From assembly GCF_905404315.1 (NCBI RefSeq), contig NC_066312.1, forward strand, positions 9,783,001 to 9,847,000: a stretch of DNA of 64,000 nt, in the 5' to 3' direction. Source of the DNA: Leptidea sinapis (lineage: Eukaryota > Arthropoda > Insecta > Lepidoptera > Pieridae). A program made the translations under genes and the position numbers. Positions 48,325-61,200 of the stretch are shown here, in pieces (the stretch's first letter is position 1; the number at the start of each line of letters is the position of its first letter). A model generated the notes under the pieces. The model was not told the DNA's origin, ran no database searches, and saw only the letters and a program-made list of their open reading frames with translations.

Positions 48325-48660
48325 TCACCCGGCAAACGTTGTTTTGCCACATAAATTATATTTAGAGTTAGACCGTTTCTTGAACATTGCAACATTACTT
48401 TATTTTTCTAATTCAAACGTAGGCTTAGTTGCTCCTTATCACATCAGCTCCCTGCCAAAATCAGTCGGCTAATCTCTGAAAAGGCTGGACCTTTTCAGAG
48501 ATTAGCCGGAACAAACAGACAGACGGACAAACAGAAGAACAAAATTTTATTTTGATGTATGTACCGTATATATATTCATATACATGTTAAAAAAATGGTT
48601 GTTTCTATATTACAAACAGACACTCCAATTTTATTTATATGTATAGATTAAATATACATT
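48325..48660 (+). mobile_element. Family G variant, copy 6
   Basis: It starts CTAGCTCACCCGGCAAACGT TGTTTTGCC. A perfect local inverted pair, CTTTTCAGAGATTAGCC and its complement, lies at 48470-48506. Confidence 0.5.
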
Positions 48661-49210
48661 TAATACCAAATAATTTCTTATTACTCTTGAGAATAGCCCT
48701 TATTTATTTGAAAAAATATCCTATGGTGAAGGTATGATACCATGATATTAGCAGTATTCCTATGATGCAGCAGATATTAATAGCTCTTTGTGTGCGACAG
48801 AAGGCAGTAAGATCTTCTTATACCTAAGGGCCGAAAAATAATAGTAAAAGAAAAAAAATATTAAACTAGACTATTGCCTCATAATATATTCTTGATAATA
48901 ACACATTTTATATGTAAGTATACATAATATGAACTTGTCACGCTTGTTATGAGTAGCGGCACGTGAGTCTAGCGCTGAACGAAATGTGGAGGGGATATCT
49001 GCATATGGGTAGGTACTGTCGCGCACGATTTAGAAATATTACTTTAATTAACTAATAGTAAAATAATATTCATGACAATTTAAATGTAATGACAAATAGT
49101 TAGTCTAGCAAAATCTTTGAAAAATATTTAATTTTAAAGTATTAAGTAGGTACTTCTGTACAAAGCTAATTACGTGCCAGAGTCGTCAAAAAAAATCTCA
49201 ACAATAGAAC

Positions 49211-49229
49211 GTGTGTGTGTGTGTGTGTG
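49211..49229. repeat. GT microsatellite
   Basis: A run of alternating GT, about 9.5 units. Confidence 0.95.
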
Positions 49230-49782
49230 ATCGTACAATAAACAAATAAAAATAACAGCAAATAACAATACAATTTAGAACGTGACTGTACACTGGAAGT
49301 GTCCGGGGAGCCGAAACGGTAAGGGGGCGACTGGCGAGCCAATCGGCACTACGCAAGCTCGCCCTTCATCCCTCTAGCCCCTTACTTTTGACTTCTGCGC
49401 AATTACGGTCAGCGCTCTCTCTACTTAGGTACGTGCCCCCACTTATATTAGGCTAAGTCGAGTTCGTAAGTATTTCCTTAGGCCCATATTATATTCTATT
49501 AAAAATGATTCAAGAAAATGCACTGTATTGTTGAGAAATGATGAGTGAATGATTTGTGAACACTTAAAAACACTGACGATATCACATCATCGTAACTGAG
49601 TGATCACTGACCGTTTTATCTAATAGATCTCTATACATACTAAAGTATACAATTTAAAAGAGATATAGCTCCAGTTTCTTGCACCCGTTCTTAAGGCCTG
49701 GGGATTTCTCTTCCGTCGTGGTGGTAGATTATCTAGATTATACTGTTAATCAAGCATTTCATATAAAAAGTTTTATTCCATT

Positions 49783-50000
49783 TCAGCTGAAAGACGTCCA
49801 CTGCTGGACAAAGATCGCCATGACGACCGGCCCTGCGCTGCCCTCATCCAACATACTCCCGCGATCTTGACCAGATCATCCGTCCATTTTATGGGGGGGC
49901 CTACCAACACTACGTCTTCCGGTATGAGGTCGACATTTGAGGACTTTACTGCCCCAACGGCCATCTGTCCATCGAGCTATGTGCCCTGCCCACTGCTACT
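49783..50000 (-). mobile_element. LINE (RTE-like) C-terminal fragment, third copy
   Basis: The minus strand encodes GPPIKWTDDLVKIAGVCWMR AAQGRSSWRSL with preceding frameshifts. It shares CGTCCACTGCTGGACAAA and CTACCAACACTACGTCTTCC GGTA with the copies at 6789 and 41190. Confidence 0.7.
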
Positions 50001-50522
50001 TTAGTTGCGCAACCATTTGGGCAATGTCAGTGACTTTGGTTCTCCTACGAATCTCCTCATTTTTGATTCGATCTCGAATTATATATATAATGTTTTTACG
50101 TCTATACCTATTTAAACTTGCATCAGTAAAATATAAAAATAAATATTTTAGATCAAGTACATCTTGATATTTTCATAAATAAAGTAATGAATAAAAGTAA
50201 AATTAAATCAATATGGCTGCTACGATATAGCTTTGATCTTAGTTATAACCTGTCGAGCAGAATACAATTTTATTAAAGTATCGCAGGGTTCAAATTAATG
50301 TCGAAGACTGTTTTGTGACAAAAATTATGAATTATATATTCATATATTAGTACCCATAAAAAAATTATTTAAACATTACGAATTATATTCGTTCTTCTGT
50401 TTTACAGGCGGTGTTGAGCAATATTCTTATACTTTAATTTTTGCCCTACGAAATGTGAGAGATTCTAATTTTCTAAGATTTATTGGATTTACATCAAAAA
50501 CTCCAATGAAGTTTGATAATCA

Positions 50523-51970
50523 AATTCAAATTAAAACATTTTTATACAAAGTTGGATTTGAAATCACTTATTAAACCCATTCTACCGCCCATTCAAAATC
50601 ATGTGCCTCAGACCTGAGAAGAATGGGCGCAAGAAATACAGCGGGCTTTGTTTTATAAAAATATGGGTTGGAATGTAATATTGTACAGTAAAGTTATTAT
50701 TAATTATAATTAAATAGTCTAGCAAATTCCTTATTTTGCTTATGAACATATAGTACATTATCAAGAATATATTCAGATTCGACAGTCAAAATGTTTATTT
50801 CTTTAAAATTTTTCTCATGATTACTCTTTTGGACCTAAGTTATAAATAGTGCGTAGCTCTCTTCTACAGCATAAAGATGGAGTTAATATCGCCTGCACTG
50901 CCCCATACTACGAAAATAAATAAATTAATGTAGTAGTGCCGTATCTATGTTAGTTAACTGTCTAATTTTTAAACCGCATATGCTGCAGAACTAAGCCTAT
51001 TTGCCAATCCTTCAAAATGCAATTTGGAATCATGAGTATTGCCAAGAAATATAGCAGATTCCACTGGTTTAACCACCTCTCCGTTTAATAAAATATTCGC
51101 GTCTACATTTTTAACATTTGGCGCAGTAAATTTTAATATATTTACATAAATTCATATATTATATAGTTTTATGAGTATTTAACAATAGGTAATTGGCGCT
51201 AAACCAGTACAGAATGTCAGATAGAGCATTGTTTACTTCGTCGTATAAAATTTGGCTTCTTTTCACTTTGAATATGAGTGAAGTATCATCCGGAAACAAT
51301 TCTACCTTGTGTTTTTTTCTACAAGATTAGGTAGATCATTTATGGAAATTAGGAAGAGGAACGGTCCAAGAACCCTACCCTTGTAGTACCCCCATACTGA
51401 GAGGACTCCCAGTAGATCTCCTGCCATTCACATTGACCCTCTGAGTTCTAGTATTTAAATATGAAATCAGAAGATCGAACGCAGATGCTATTACACCATA
51501 GTGACATAGCTTCCTGACCAGCGTTGATTGTTGAACACAATTGAAAGCCTTAGTAAATCACAGAAGTCCTCCCGGGCCTCAAAAATATTCTTAATGAGTT
51601 CAACACCTTCCACCATCAGTTCTACCATCCGTAGTCGAGCGTCCCCTGGTAAAACTATTGTTTTATATGAAGTTACTTATAAGTGTTAAAGTGAGTAAGC
51701 ATTTGGATTACAATATTTTTAATTTAATTAAAGAAAGATAGTTTGGGTCGGAAGTGTGTCTCAATTTAAATATTGGTGTAATTTTACTACTTTTCAGAAG
51801 GTCAGGAGACACGCCATGTTCAATACAACTATTAAAAACCATTGCTAGATATGGTGCTATGACTTTAATTACGAAACTTATCATTTTTACAGATATGCCC
51901 CATATATCAGCAGATTATTTCATTTCTAGAAATCTGAAAGTTTTAATTATTTCTGCTGGGCTAATATAAC
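50523..51970 (-). mobile_element. Degenerate jockey/CR1-like LINE, minus strand
   Basis: It begins with the family tail (AATCAAATTCAAATTAAAAC) and the conserved 3' segment CTCAGACCTGAGAAGAATGG GCGCAAGAAA shared with 12860. Further along, the minus strand gives broken reverse-transcriptase sequence (around 51330-51560: QQSTLVRKLCHYGVIA, NTRTQRVNVNGR) and an upstream part near 51800-51950 (FNSCIEHGVSPDLLK). Many stops and frameshifts mean it is dead. Confidence 0.7.
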
Positions 51971-51974
51971 GTCT

Positions 51975-52200
51975 CACAAGAGATCACAAAACAATCCGTT
52001 TTTCCTTGTGAGGAAAACAGAATAAATATAAGGCTTTAAATACCATCTTGTCGAGCTCATTCTTTTGACGTAAAGTATTTTCAAATCGGACAGCAGATTC
52101 CAAATACACAAAATTTCCAACGATCTACTTTAGTGTCTCCTTTCTGTATGAACATAGTTCTATTTTCCAGCTTATAATTCTATTTTTCAGAGAAGTTAAA
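51975..52200 (+). other. Immediate upstream region of gene B
   Basis: A clear acceptor (CTATTTTTCAG at 52190) lies 10 bases before the gene B start codon, so a 5' untranslated exon is expected further upstream. Gene A has a similar layout (TTATTGCAG about 35 bases before its ATG). Confidence 0.5.
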
Positions 52201-55200
52201 ATGGCAGATGACAAAGATATTAAGTATATAATGCATTACAAAGAAAAGAAACCGTTGAAAGCGGATTTTTTCAGAACTAATCTGAAACAAAAAATTAAAA
52301 TATCGAGTATCGAAGGCGGATTAACAAGGTTTAGTGATATAAATGTAATAGTTAAAAAAAAGAAGGATGAACATAGAATAAAAGAAAAAAGCTTCCGCAA
52401 ATACCTCAGATTCCGTATGTCGATAAGCAGACATCAGTCAAGAGATAATTTGAAGGTTAAAAAGAGTAGGTCAGATTTATTTTTAAGACAATATGAAAAT
52501 ATCAGTAATAATATGTATACAAACGCTTTGAAAAATTTAAATAAAAGCAATAATTATTTATTTGATACCAAATATTATGTAAACAATTTCGTGGCACATA
52601 GTCCATTCAAATCGCTTCGAAATTCGATCATATATAGATGTCAATATAAAACAAAAGAAGAAACTTGTTGTTGTTCTTGTAATTCTGACGCAATGTTTGA
52701 AGTTATGAAAAGTTTATATGACTGTTATAAAAAGAAAAATTGTGACAATTGCAACTGCATACTTTGTGGTCATTTGCCAAGAGAAGAAAGAAGACTTGGT
52801 GAGTTGCGCAAGTCTGGAGCTGAGTTGGCATCGGCTGGTATTGGAGTAAAACAAAAGAAGAAAAAACTTAAAAAGAAAAGCGTGCCTTCTATAGAGGATA
52901 AAACAAAGGCTGACAAAAGAAAAACAATAGTTAAAGAAGAGAAATTTCTGGAGAAACAAGCTGTAATTGATGTACCTCCTAGTGAAGGAAAGATATCCAA
53001 ACTTACGCTACCGTCAGAAAAAATGATGAAAGCAAAGAAGGAGGGCCTTTTAACACCGTTAAAGGGTAAAAGCCCGGAACAAAAAGAGAAAATTTTACGA
53101 GGCTTAGCAATGAATGGTATACCTTTGCCAAAAGGAAAATCTCAATCTGAACGTCACATTATTGAGAAGGTTCGTCTAGAATTAGGTCTTCCACCAGAAC
53201 CGAAAACGCAAGATGAAAAAATAAAGTATAAAAAAGGAGTAGCTGCCGGATTAATAGTACCGTTAGAGGGAAAATCTCAGAAAGAAAAGGAAGAACTACT
53301 AAAACAACAGGCTAATCTTGGCATGACATTACCAGAAGGACGCTCCGCATCTGAAAAGGCTATTATTAATAAAATTAAAGAAACTGTTGAAATTGATAAA
53401 ACAAAATTATTCGCACCTTCCGAAGTAAAAAGCATACCCTCAGAAAAAATTTCAAAACTAAAAGCTGAAGGCCTCTTAACACCGTTAAAAGGTAAAAGTC
53501 CCAAACAAAAAGAAAAAATATTTAGAGGCTTAGCAATAAATGGAATTCCTCTACCGAAGGCTAAAACAGATTCAGAACGTCAAATTATTGAAAAAGTAAG
53601 ACAAGACTTGGGCTTACCACCCGAACCAAAGACGTCAGAAGAAAAAAGGAACTACAAAAAAGCGGTTGCAGCTGGATTAGTAGTCCCTTTGGAAGGAAAA
53701 GCTAATTCCGAGAAAGAAAAGTTACTAAAAGAGCAAGCTAAAATTGGTATTCGGTTACCAGAGGGTCGAACTACATCTGAACAGGCTGTCATAGCAAAAG
53801 TCAAGAAAATTTCTAAGCCCCCATCAGAAATGTTAGCCTCAATGAAAAAGAAAGCTATACCATCAGAAACGATTAATAAGTTAAAAGCAGAAGGCTTATT
53901 AACACCACTAAAGGGTAAAAATCCAGAACAAAAGGAAAAAGTATTACGAGGTTGGGCAATTAATGGAATTCCTCTACCAAAAGCGAAAACAGATTCTGAA
54001 CGCAAAATTATTGAAAAAGTTAGGCAAGACTTGGGCTTACCACCCGAACCAAAGACGTCAGAAGAAAAAAAGAACTACAAAAAAGCAGTTGCAGCTGGAT
54101 TGGTAGTGCCTTTGGAAGGAAAGGCTAATTCTGAAAAAGAAAAGTTACTAAAAGAGCAAGCTAAACTTGGTATTCGGTTACCAGTGGGTCGAACAGCATC
54201 TGAAAAGGCTCTCATCACTAAATTAAGGGAAAGCACAAAGCATCCAATAGATATATCAGTCCCATCAGACCTCAGAGTCATACCTTCAACAAAAATAAAA
54301 AAAGCCAGAGCAGCAGGCCTGCTTACACCCCTAAATGGAAAAAGTACAAAACAAAAAGAAAAAATTTTAAGAGGCCTTGCATTGAATGGAATTCCACTTC
54401 CCAAGGCAAAAACGGATTCTGAAAGAAAACTCATCACTAAAATTCGTAAAGACTTAGGTTTACCTCCTGAACCAAGCACTGCAGCGGAAAAGAGTAAATA
54501 CAAATTAGCTATAGCGACAGGTTTAATAACTCCATTAGAAGGAAAAACTTTAACGCAAAAACAAAAATTGTTACAAGATCAGGCAAAATTAGGTATCCCA
54601 CTACCAGAAGGCCGAACTAAGTCAGAAAAAGCATTTATATCACAATTAAGAGATAGAATTAAGGAAAAGACAGAAATGAAAGAATTAGTAGGTAAAACAA
54701 ATTCAGAAAAAGAAAGGAATTTAAAAACCTTAGCTAAACAAGGATTTCCTTTACCTTCGGGAAAAACTACTTCAGAAATCGAATTAATAGCAAAAGTTCG
54801 CGATGAAATTGGTTTACCACCTGCTCCCCTTACAACAACAGAAAAAGAAAAGTATGAAAAAGCCCATGCAGCTGGCCTTATTACCCCACTAGAAGGTAAA
54901 TCTAAGTCAAAAATAGAGAAACTATTAAAAGAACAGGCGGCGCTTGGATTAACTTTACCTAAAGGTCGAAGTCCATCAGAGAGAGAGCTTATACAGAACA
55001 TACATGAAACAACAAAAGAAAAACTGGATTCTATAAAAAAAACAAATGAAGAAATGGAAGTAGCTTTTAAAAGATTGGCCAATCAAGGAAATCTTCTACC
55101 TGATGGTAAAACAAAATCAGAGCAAAAAATATTAGATAAAGTAAGGTATGACTTAGGCCTTCCCCCAAAACCAAAAAGCAAAGAAGAAAAAAATAAATAC

Positions 55201-58200
55201 AACAAAGCTCACGCTGCAGGAATAATTGTTCCACTAGAGGGTAAGTCTGAATCAGAAAAAAAAAATATTTTACAACAGCAAGCAGACTTTGGCTTAGAAC
55301 TTCCCGAAGCAAGAACAGCTTCAGAAAGGGAACTAATAAAGAAAGTGATGAAGAAAACGAAAAAACGTTTACACTATTTACAAAAACTAGACACGAAAAC
55401 TGCTAAAATTATGAGGGAAGGCAAAGGTCCGAGTGATAAATGTATATGTGATTTATTAACACCAGAAGCTGATAAAATTGTTAAAGATTTCAAAAAAGAG
55501 GAAGTAACTAAAATTCCAACAGAAAAACTCAAAATTGCAAAGGAAACCGGTCTTCTAACACCATTGAGGGGGAAAAGTCCGGAACAAAAAGAAAAAATTA
55601 TAAAAGGAATGGCAATGCAAGGAATCCCATTTCCACAAGCAGAAACGACCTCTGAAAATGATTTGATAAACAAAGTTATTAGAGAAATTGGACTACCTCC
55701 TAAACCAAAATCATCAAAAATTAGAAAAAATTATGAGTTCGCTCAGCTAGCTGGAATAATAACACCACTTGAAGGAAAAACTAAAAGTGAAAGAAAAATC
55801 ATTCTCACTAAACAGGCAGAATTAGGTATACCCTTGCCTGAGGGTAGAACACAGTCAGAAAAAGATCTTATTAATCGAATCAACACAACAGTGCCAAAAA
55901 GAATTACATCTGAAACGATACGTAAGGCCATATCAGCTGGTATTTTTACACCAATCACAGGAAAACCTGCAAAAGAAAAAGATAGGATATTAAGAACTTT
56001 AGCTGCTGAAGGCTTGCCATTACCAGTAGGTAAAACTGCATCAGAAAAAAAATTAATTCGAAAAATTGAATCAGAAATGGGTGTAACTGCACTATATATT
56101 CCACCAGAAAAGCAACGAAAAGCAAAAGCTGCAGGACTTCTCACACCATTAAAAGGCAAAACTAAAACTCAAAAAGAAGAAATTGTTAAAGGGTTAGCAT
56201 TACTTGGCATACCCTTACCTAAAGCGCAGACATCATCAGAAAAAAAAATCATTGACAAAGTTAGGAAAGACGTTGGGCTACCGCCTGAACCTAAGAGCTC
56301 GTCTCTAAAAGAAAAATATAAATATGCTCAAGAAGCTGGATTTCTCACGCCTTTAGAGGGTAAAAGTGCTGCACAAAAAAAGAAAATTCTAACAAAGCAG
56401 GCACAACTAGGAATACCCTTACCGGAAGCTAGAACACAGTCAGAAAAAGATCTCATAAAGACAATACAAGCCACTGTGCCCAAAACTGTAACATCTGAAA
56501 AGTTACGAACGGTCAAAGCAGCAGGATTATTGACACCACTAACCGGTAAACCGCCAAAGGAACAGGAAAGAATATTAAGAAACTTAGCTGCTGAAGGTTT
56601 ACCACTACCCGAAGGTAGAACAGCGTCTGAAAAACAAATTATTCAAAATATTAAAGATGAATCGGGAATAGCGGCTGTACCCATTCCATCAGAAAAACTG
56701 CGAAAAGCCAAGGCTGAAGGACTTCTTACTCCATTGAAAGGAAAAACTGATCCTCAACGAGAAAAAATAGTAAGAGGATTAGCAATGCTGGGCATGCCCA
56801 TACCCAAGGCACAGACAGCATCGGAAAAAAATGTTATAGATAAGGTAAGAGTTGATCTCGGCCTGCCACCGGAACCGGAGACTGCATCTCTTAGAGATAA
56901 ATATAAATATGCTCAGGATATTGGGATACTGACACCACTAGAAGGTAAAACTGCAGCTCAAAAGAAAAATATTTTAACCAAACAAGCAGAAATGGGTATA
57001 CCCCTAGCTGAGGGTCGAACACAATCAGAAAAAGATCTTATTAATAAAATACGAGCAACGGTTCCCAAAAAAGTCACATCGGATAAATTTCGTAAGGCCA
57101 TGGCCGCTGGACTTTTGACACCAATTACTGGAAAACCTTTGAAAGAAAAAGAAAGGATATTACGAAACTTGGCTACGGAAGGCATGCCATTACCTGAAGG
57201 CAAAACAGCTTCAGAGATTAAACTAATTCGCAAAATTGAATCGGAAATGGGTATAACAGCAGCACCCATTCCATCTTCAAAACTGCGGAAAGCGAAAGCT
57301 GCCGGACTCCTTACCCCGCTTAGAGGAAAATCAGACCCTCAAAAAGAGAAAATAGTAAGAGAATTGGCTATGATTGGTATTCCTTTACCCAAAGCACAGA
57401 CAGCATCTGAAAAAAAAATTATTGACAAAGTTAGGAAAGACGTTGGGCTACCGCCTGAACCTAAGAGCTCGTCTCTAAAAGAAAAATATAAATATGCTCA
57501 AGAAGCTGGATTTCTCACGCCTTTAGAGGGTAAAAGTGCTGCACAAAAAAAGAAAATTCTTACAAAGCAGGCACAACTAGGAATACCCTTACCGGAAGCT
57601 AGAACACAGTCAGAAAAAGATCTCATAAAGACAATACAAGCCACTGTGCCCAAAACTGTAACATCTGAAAAGTTGCGAACGGTCAAAGCAGCAGGATTAT
57701 TGACACCACTAACCGGTAAACCACCGAAGGAACAGGAAAGAATATTAAAAAACTTAGCTGCTGAAGGTTTACCACTACCCGAAGGTAGAACAGCGTCTGA
57801 AAAACAAATTATTCAAAATATTAAAGATGAATCGGGAATAGCGGCTGTACCCATTCCATCAGAAAAACTGCGAAAAGCCAAGGCTGAAGGACTTCTTACT
57901 CCATTGAAAGGAAAAACTGATCCTCAACGAGAAAAAATAGTAAGAGGATTAGCAATGCTGGGCATGCCCATACCCAAGGCACAGACAGCATCGGAAAAAA
58001 ATATTATAGATAAGGTGAGAGTTGATCTCGGACTGCCACCGGAACCGGAGACTGCATCTCTTAGAGATAAATATAAATATGCTCAAGATATTGGGATACT
58101 GACACCACTAGAAGGTAAAACTGCAGCTCAAAAGAAAAATATTTTAACCAAACAAGCAGAAATGGGTATACCCCTAGCTGAGGGTCGAACACAATCAGAA

Positions 58201-61200
58201 AAAGATCTTATTAATAAAATACGAGCAACGGTTCCCAAAAAAGTCACATCGGATAAATTTCGTAAGGCCATGGCCGCTGGACTTTTGACACCAATTACTG
58301 GAAAACCTTTGAAAGAAAGAGAAAGGATATTACGAAACTTAGCTACTGAAGGCATGCCATTACCTGAAGGCAAAACAGCTTCAGAGACTAAACTAATTCG
58401 CAAAATTGAATCGGAAATGGGTATAACCGCAGCACCCATTCCATCTTCAAAACTGCGAAAAGCGAAAGCTGCCGGACTCCTTACCCCGCTAAAAGGAAAA
58501 TCAGAACCTCAAAAAGAGAAAATAGTAAGAGAATTGGCTATGATTGGTATTCCTTTACCCAAAGCGCAGACAGCATCTGAAAAAAAAATTATTGACAAAG
58601 TTAGGAAAGACGTTGGGCTACCACCTGAACCTAAGAGCTCGTCTCTAAAAGAAAAATATAAATATGCTCAAGAAGCTGGATTTCTCACGCCTTTAGAGGG
58701 TAAAAGTGCTGCACAAAAAAAGAAAATTCTTGCAAAGCAGGCACAACTAGGTATACCCTTACCAGAAGCTAGATCACAGTCAGAAAAAGATCTCATAAAA
58801 ACAATACAAGCCACTGTGCCTAAAACTGTAACATCTGAAAAGTTACGAACGGTCAAAGCAGCAGGATTATTGACACCACTAACCGGTAAACCACCAAAGG
58901 AACAGGAAAGAATATTAAGAAACTTAGCTGCTGAAGGTTTACCACTACCCGAAGGTAGAACAGCGTCTGAAAAACAAATTATTCAAAATATTAAAGATGA
59001 ATCGGGAATAGCGGCTGTACCCATTCCATCAGAAAAACTGCGAAAAGCCAAGGCTGAAGGACTTCTTACCCCATTGAAAGGAAAAACTGATCCTCAACGA
59101 GAAAAAATAGTAAGAGGATTAGCAATGCTGGGCATGCCCATACCCAAGGCACAGACAGCATCGGAAAAAAATATTATAGATAAGGTGAGAGTTGATCTCG
59201 GGCTGCCACCGGAACCGGAGACTGCATCTCTTAGAGATAAATATAAATATGCTCAAGATATTGGGATACTGACACCACTAGAAGGTAAAACTGCAGCTCA
59301 AAAGAAAAATATTTTAACCAAACAAGCAGAAATGGGTATACCCCTAGCTGAGGGTCGAACACAATCAGAAAAAGATCTTATTAATAAAATACGAGCAACG
59401 GTTCCCAAAAAAGTCACATCGGATAAATTTCGTAAGGCCATGGCCGCTGGACTTTTGACACCAATTACTGGAAAACCTTTGAAAGAAAGAGAAAGGATAT
59501 TACGAAACTTGGCTACTGAAGGCATGCCATTACCTAAAGGCAAAACAGCTTCAGAGACTAAACTAATTCGCAAAATTGAATCGGACATGGGTATAACCGC
59601 AGCACCCATTCCATCTTCAAAACTGCGGAAAGCGAAAGCTGCCGGACTCCTTACCCCGCTAAAAGGAAAATCAGAACCTCAAAAAGAGAAAATAGTAAGA
59701 GAATTGGCTATGATTGGTATTCCTTTACCCAAAGCACAGACAGCATCTGAAAAAAAAATTATTGACAAAGTTAGGAAAGACGTTGGGCTACCACCTGAAC
59801 CTAAGAGCTCGTCTCTAAAAGAAAAATATAAATATGCTCAAGAAGCTGGATTTCTCACGCCTTTAGAGGGTAAAAGTGCTGCACAAAAAAAGAAAATTCT
59901 TACAAAGCAGGCACAACTAGGTATACCCTTACCAGAAGCTAGATCACAGTCAGAAAAAGATCTCATAAAAACAATACAAGCCACTGTGCCTAAAACTGTT
60001 ACATCTGAAAAGTTACGAACGGTCAAAGCAGCAGGATTATTGACACCACTAACCGGTAAACCACCAAAGGAACAGGAAAGAATATTAAGAAACTTAGCTG
60101 CTGAAGGTTTACCACTACCCGAAGGTAGAACAGCGTCTGAAAAACAAATTATTCAAAATATTAAAGATGAATCGGGAATAGCGGCTGTACCCATTCCATC
60201 AGAAAAACTGCGAAAAGCCAAGGCTGAAGGACTTCTTACTCCATTGAAAGGAAAAACTGATCCTCAACGAGAAAAAATAGTAAGAGGATTAGCAATGCTG
60301 GGCATGCCCATACCCAAGGCACAGACAGCATCGGAAAAAAATATTATAGATAAGGTGAGAGTTGATCTCGGGCTGCCACCGGAACCGGAGACTGCATCTC
60401 TTAGAGATAAATATAAATATGCTCAAGATATTGGGATACTGACACCACTAGAAGGTAAAACTGCAGCTCAAAAGAAAAATATTTTAACCAAACAAGCAGA
60501 AATGGGTATACCCCTAGCTGAGGGTCGAACACAATCAGAAAAAGATCTTATTAATAAAATACGAGCAACGGTTCCCAAAAAAGTCACATCGGATAAATTT
60601 CGTAAGGCCATGGCCGCTGGACTTTTGACACCAATTACTGGAAAACCTTTGAAAGAAAAAGAAAGGATATTACGAAACTTGGCTACGGAAGGCATGCCAT
60701 TACCTGAAGGCAAAACAGCTTCAGAGATTAAACTAATTCGCAAAATTGAATCGGAAATGGGTATAACAGCAGCACCCATTCCATCTTCAAAACTGCGGAA
60801 AGCGAAAGCTGCCGGACTCCTTACCCCGCTTAGAGGAAAATCAGACCCTCAAAAAGAGAAAATAGTAAGAGAATTGGCTATGATTGGTATTCCTTTACCC
60901 AAAGCACAGACAGCATCTGAAAAAAAAATTATTGACAAAGTTAGGAAAGACGTTGGGCTACCGCCTGAACCTAAGAGCTCGTCTCTAAAAGAAAAATATA
61001 AATATGCCCAAGAAGCTGGATTTCTCACGCCTTTAGAGGGTAAAAGTGCTGCACAAAAAAAGAAAATTCTTACAAAGCAGGCACAACTAGGAATACCCTT
61101 ACCGGAAGCTAGAACACAGTCAGAAAAAGATCTCATAAAGACAATACAAGCCACTGTGCCCAAAACTGTAACATCTGAAAAGTTGCGAACGGTCAAAGCA

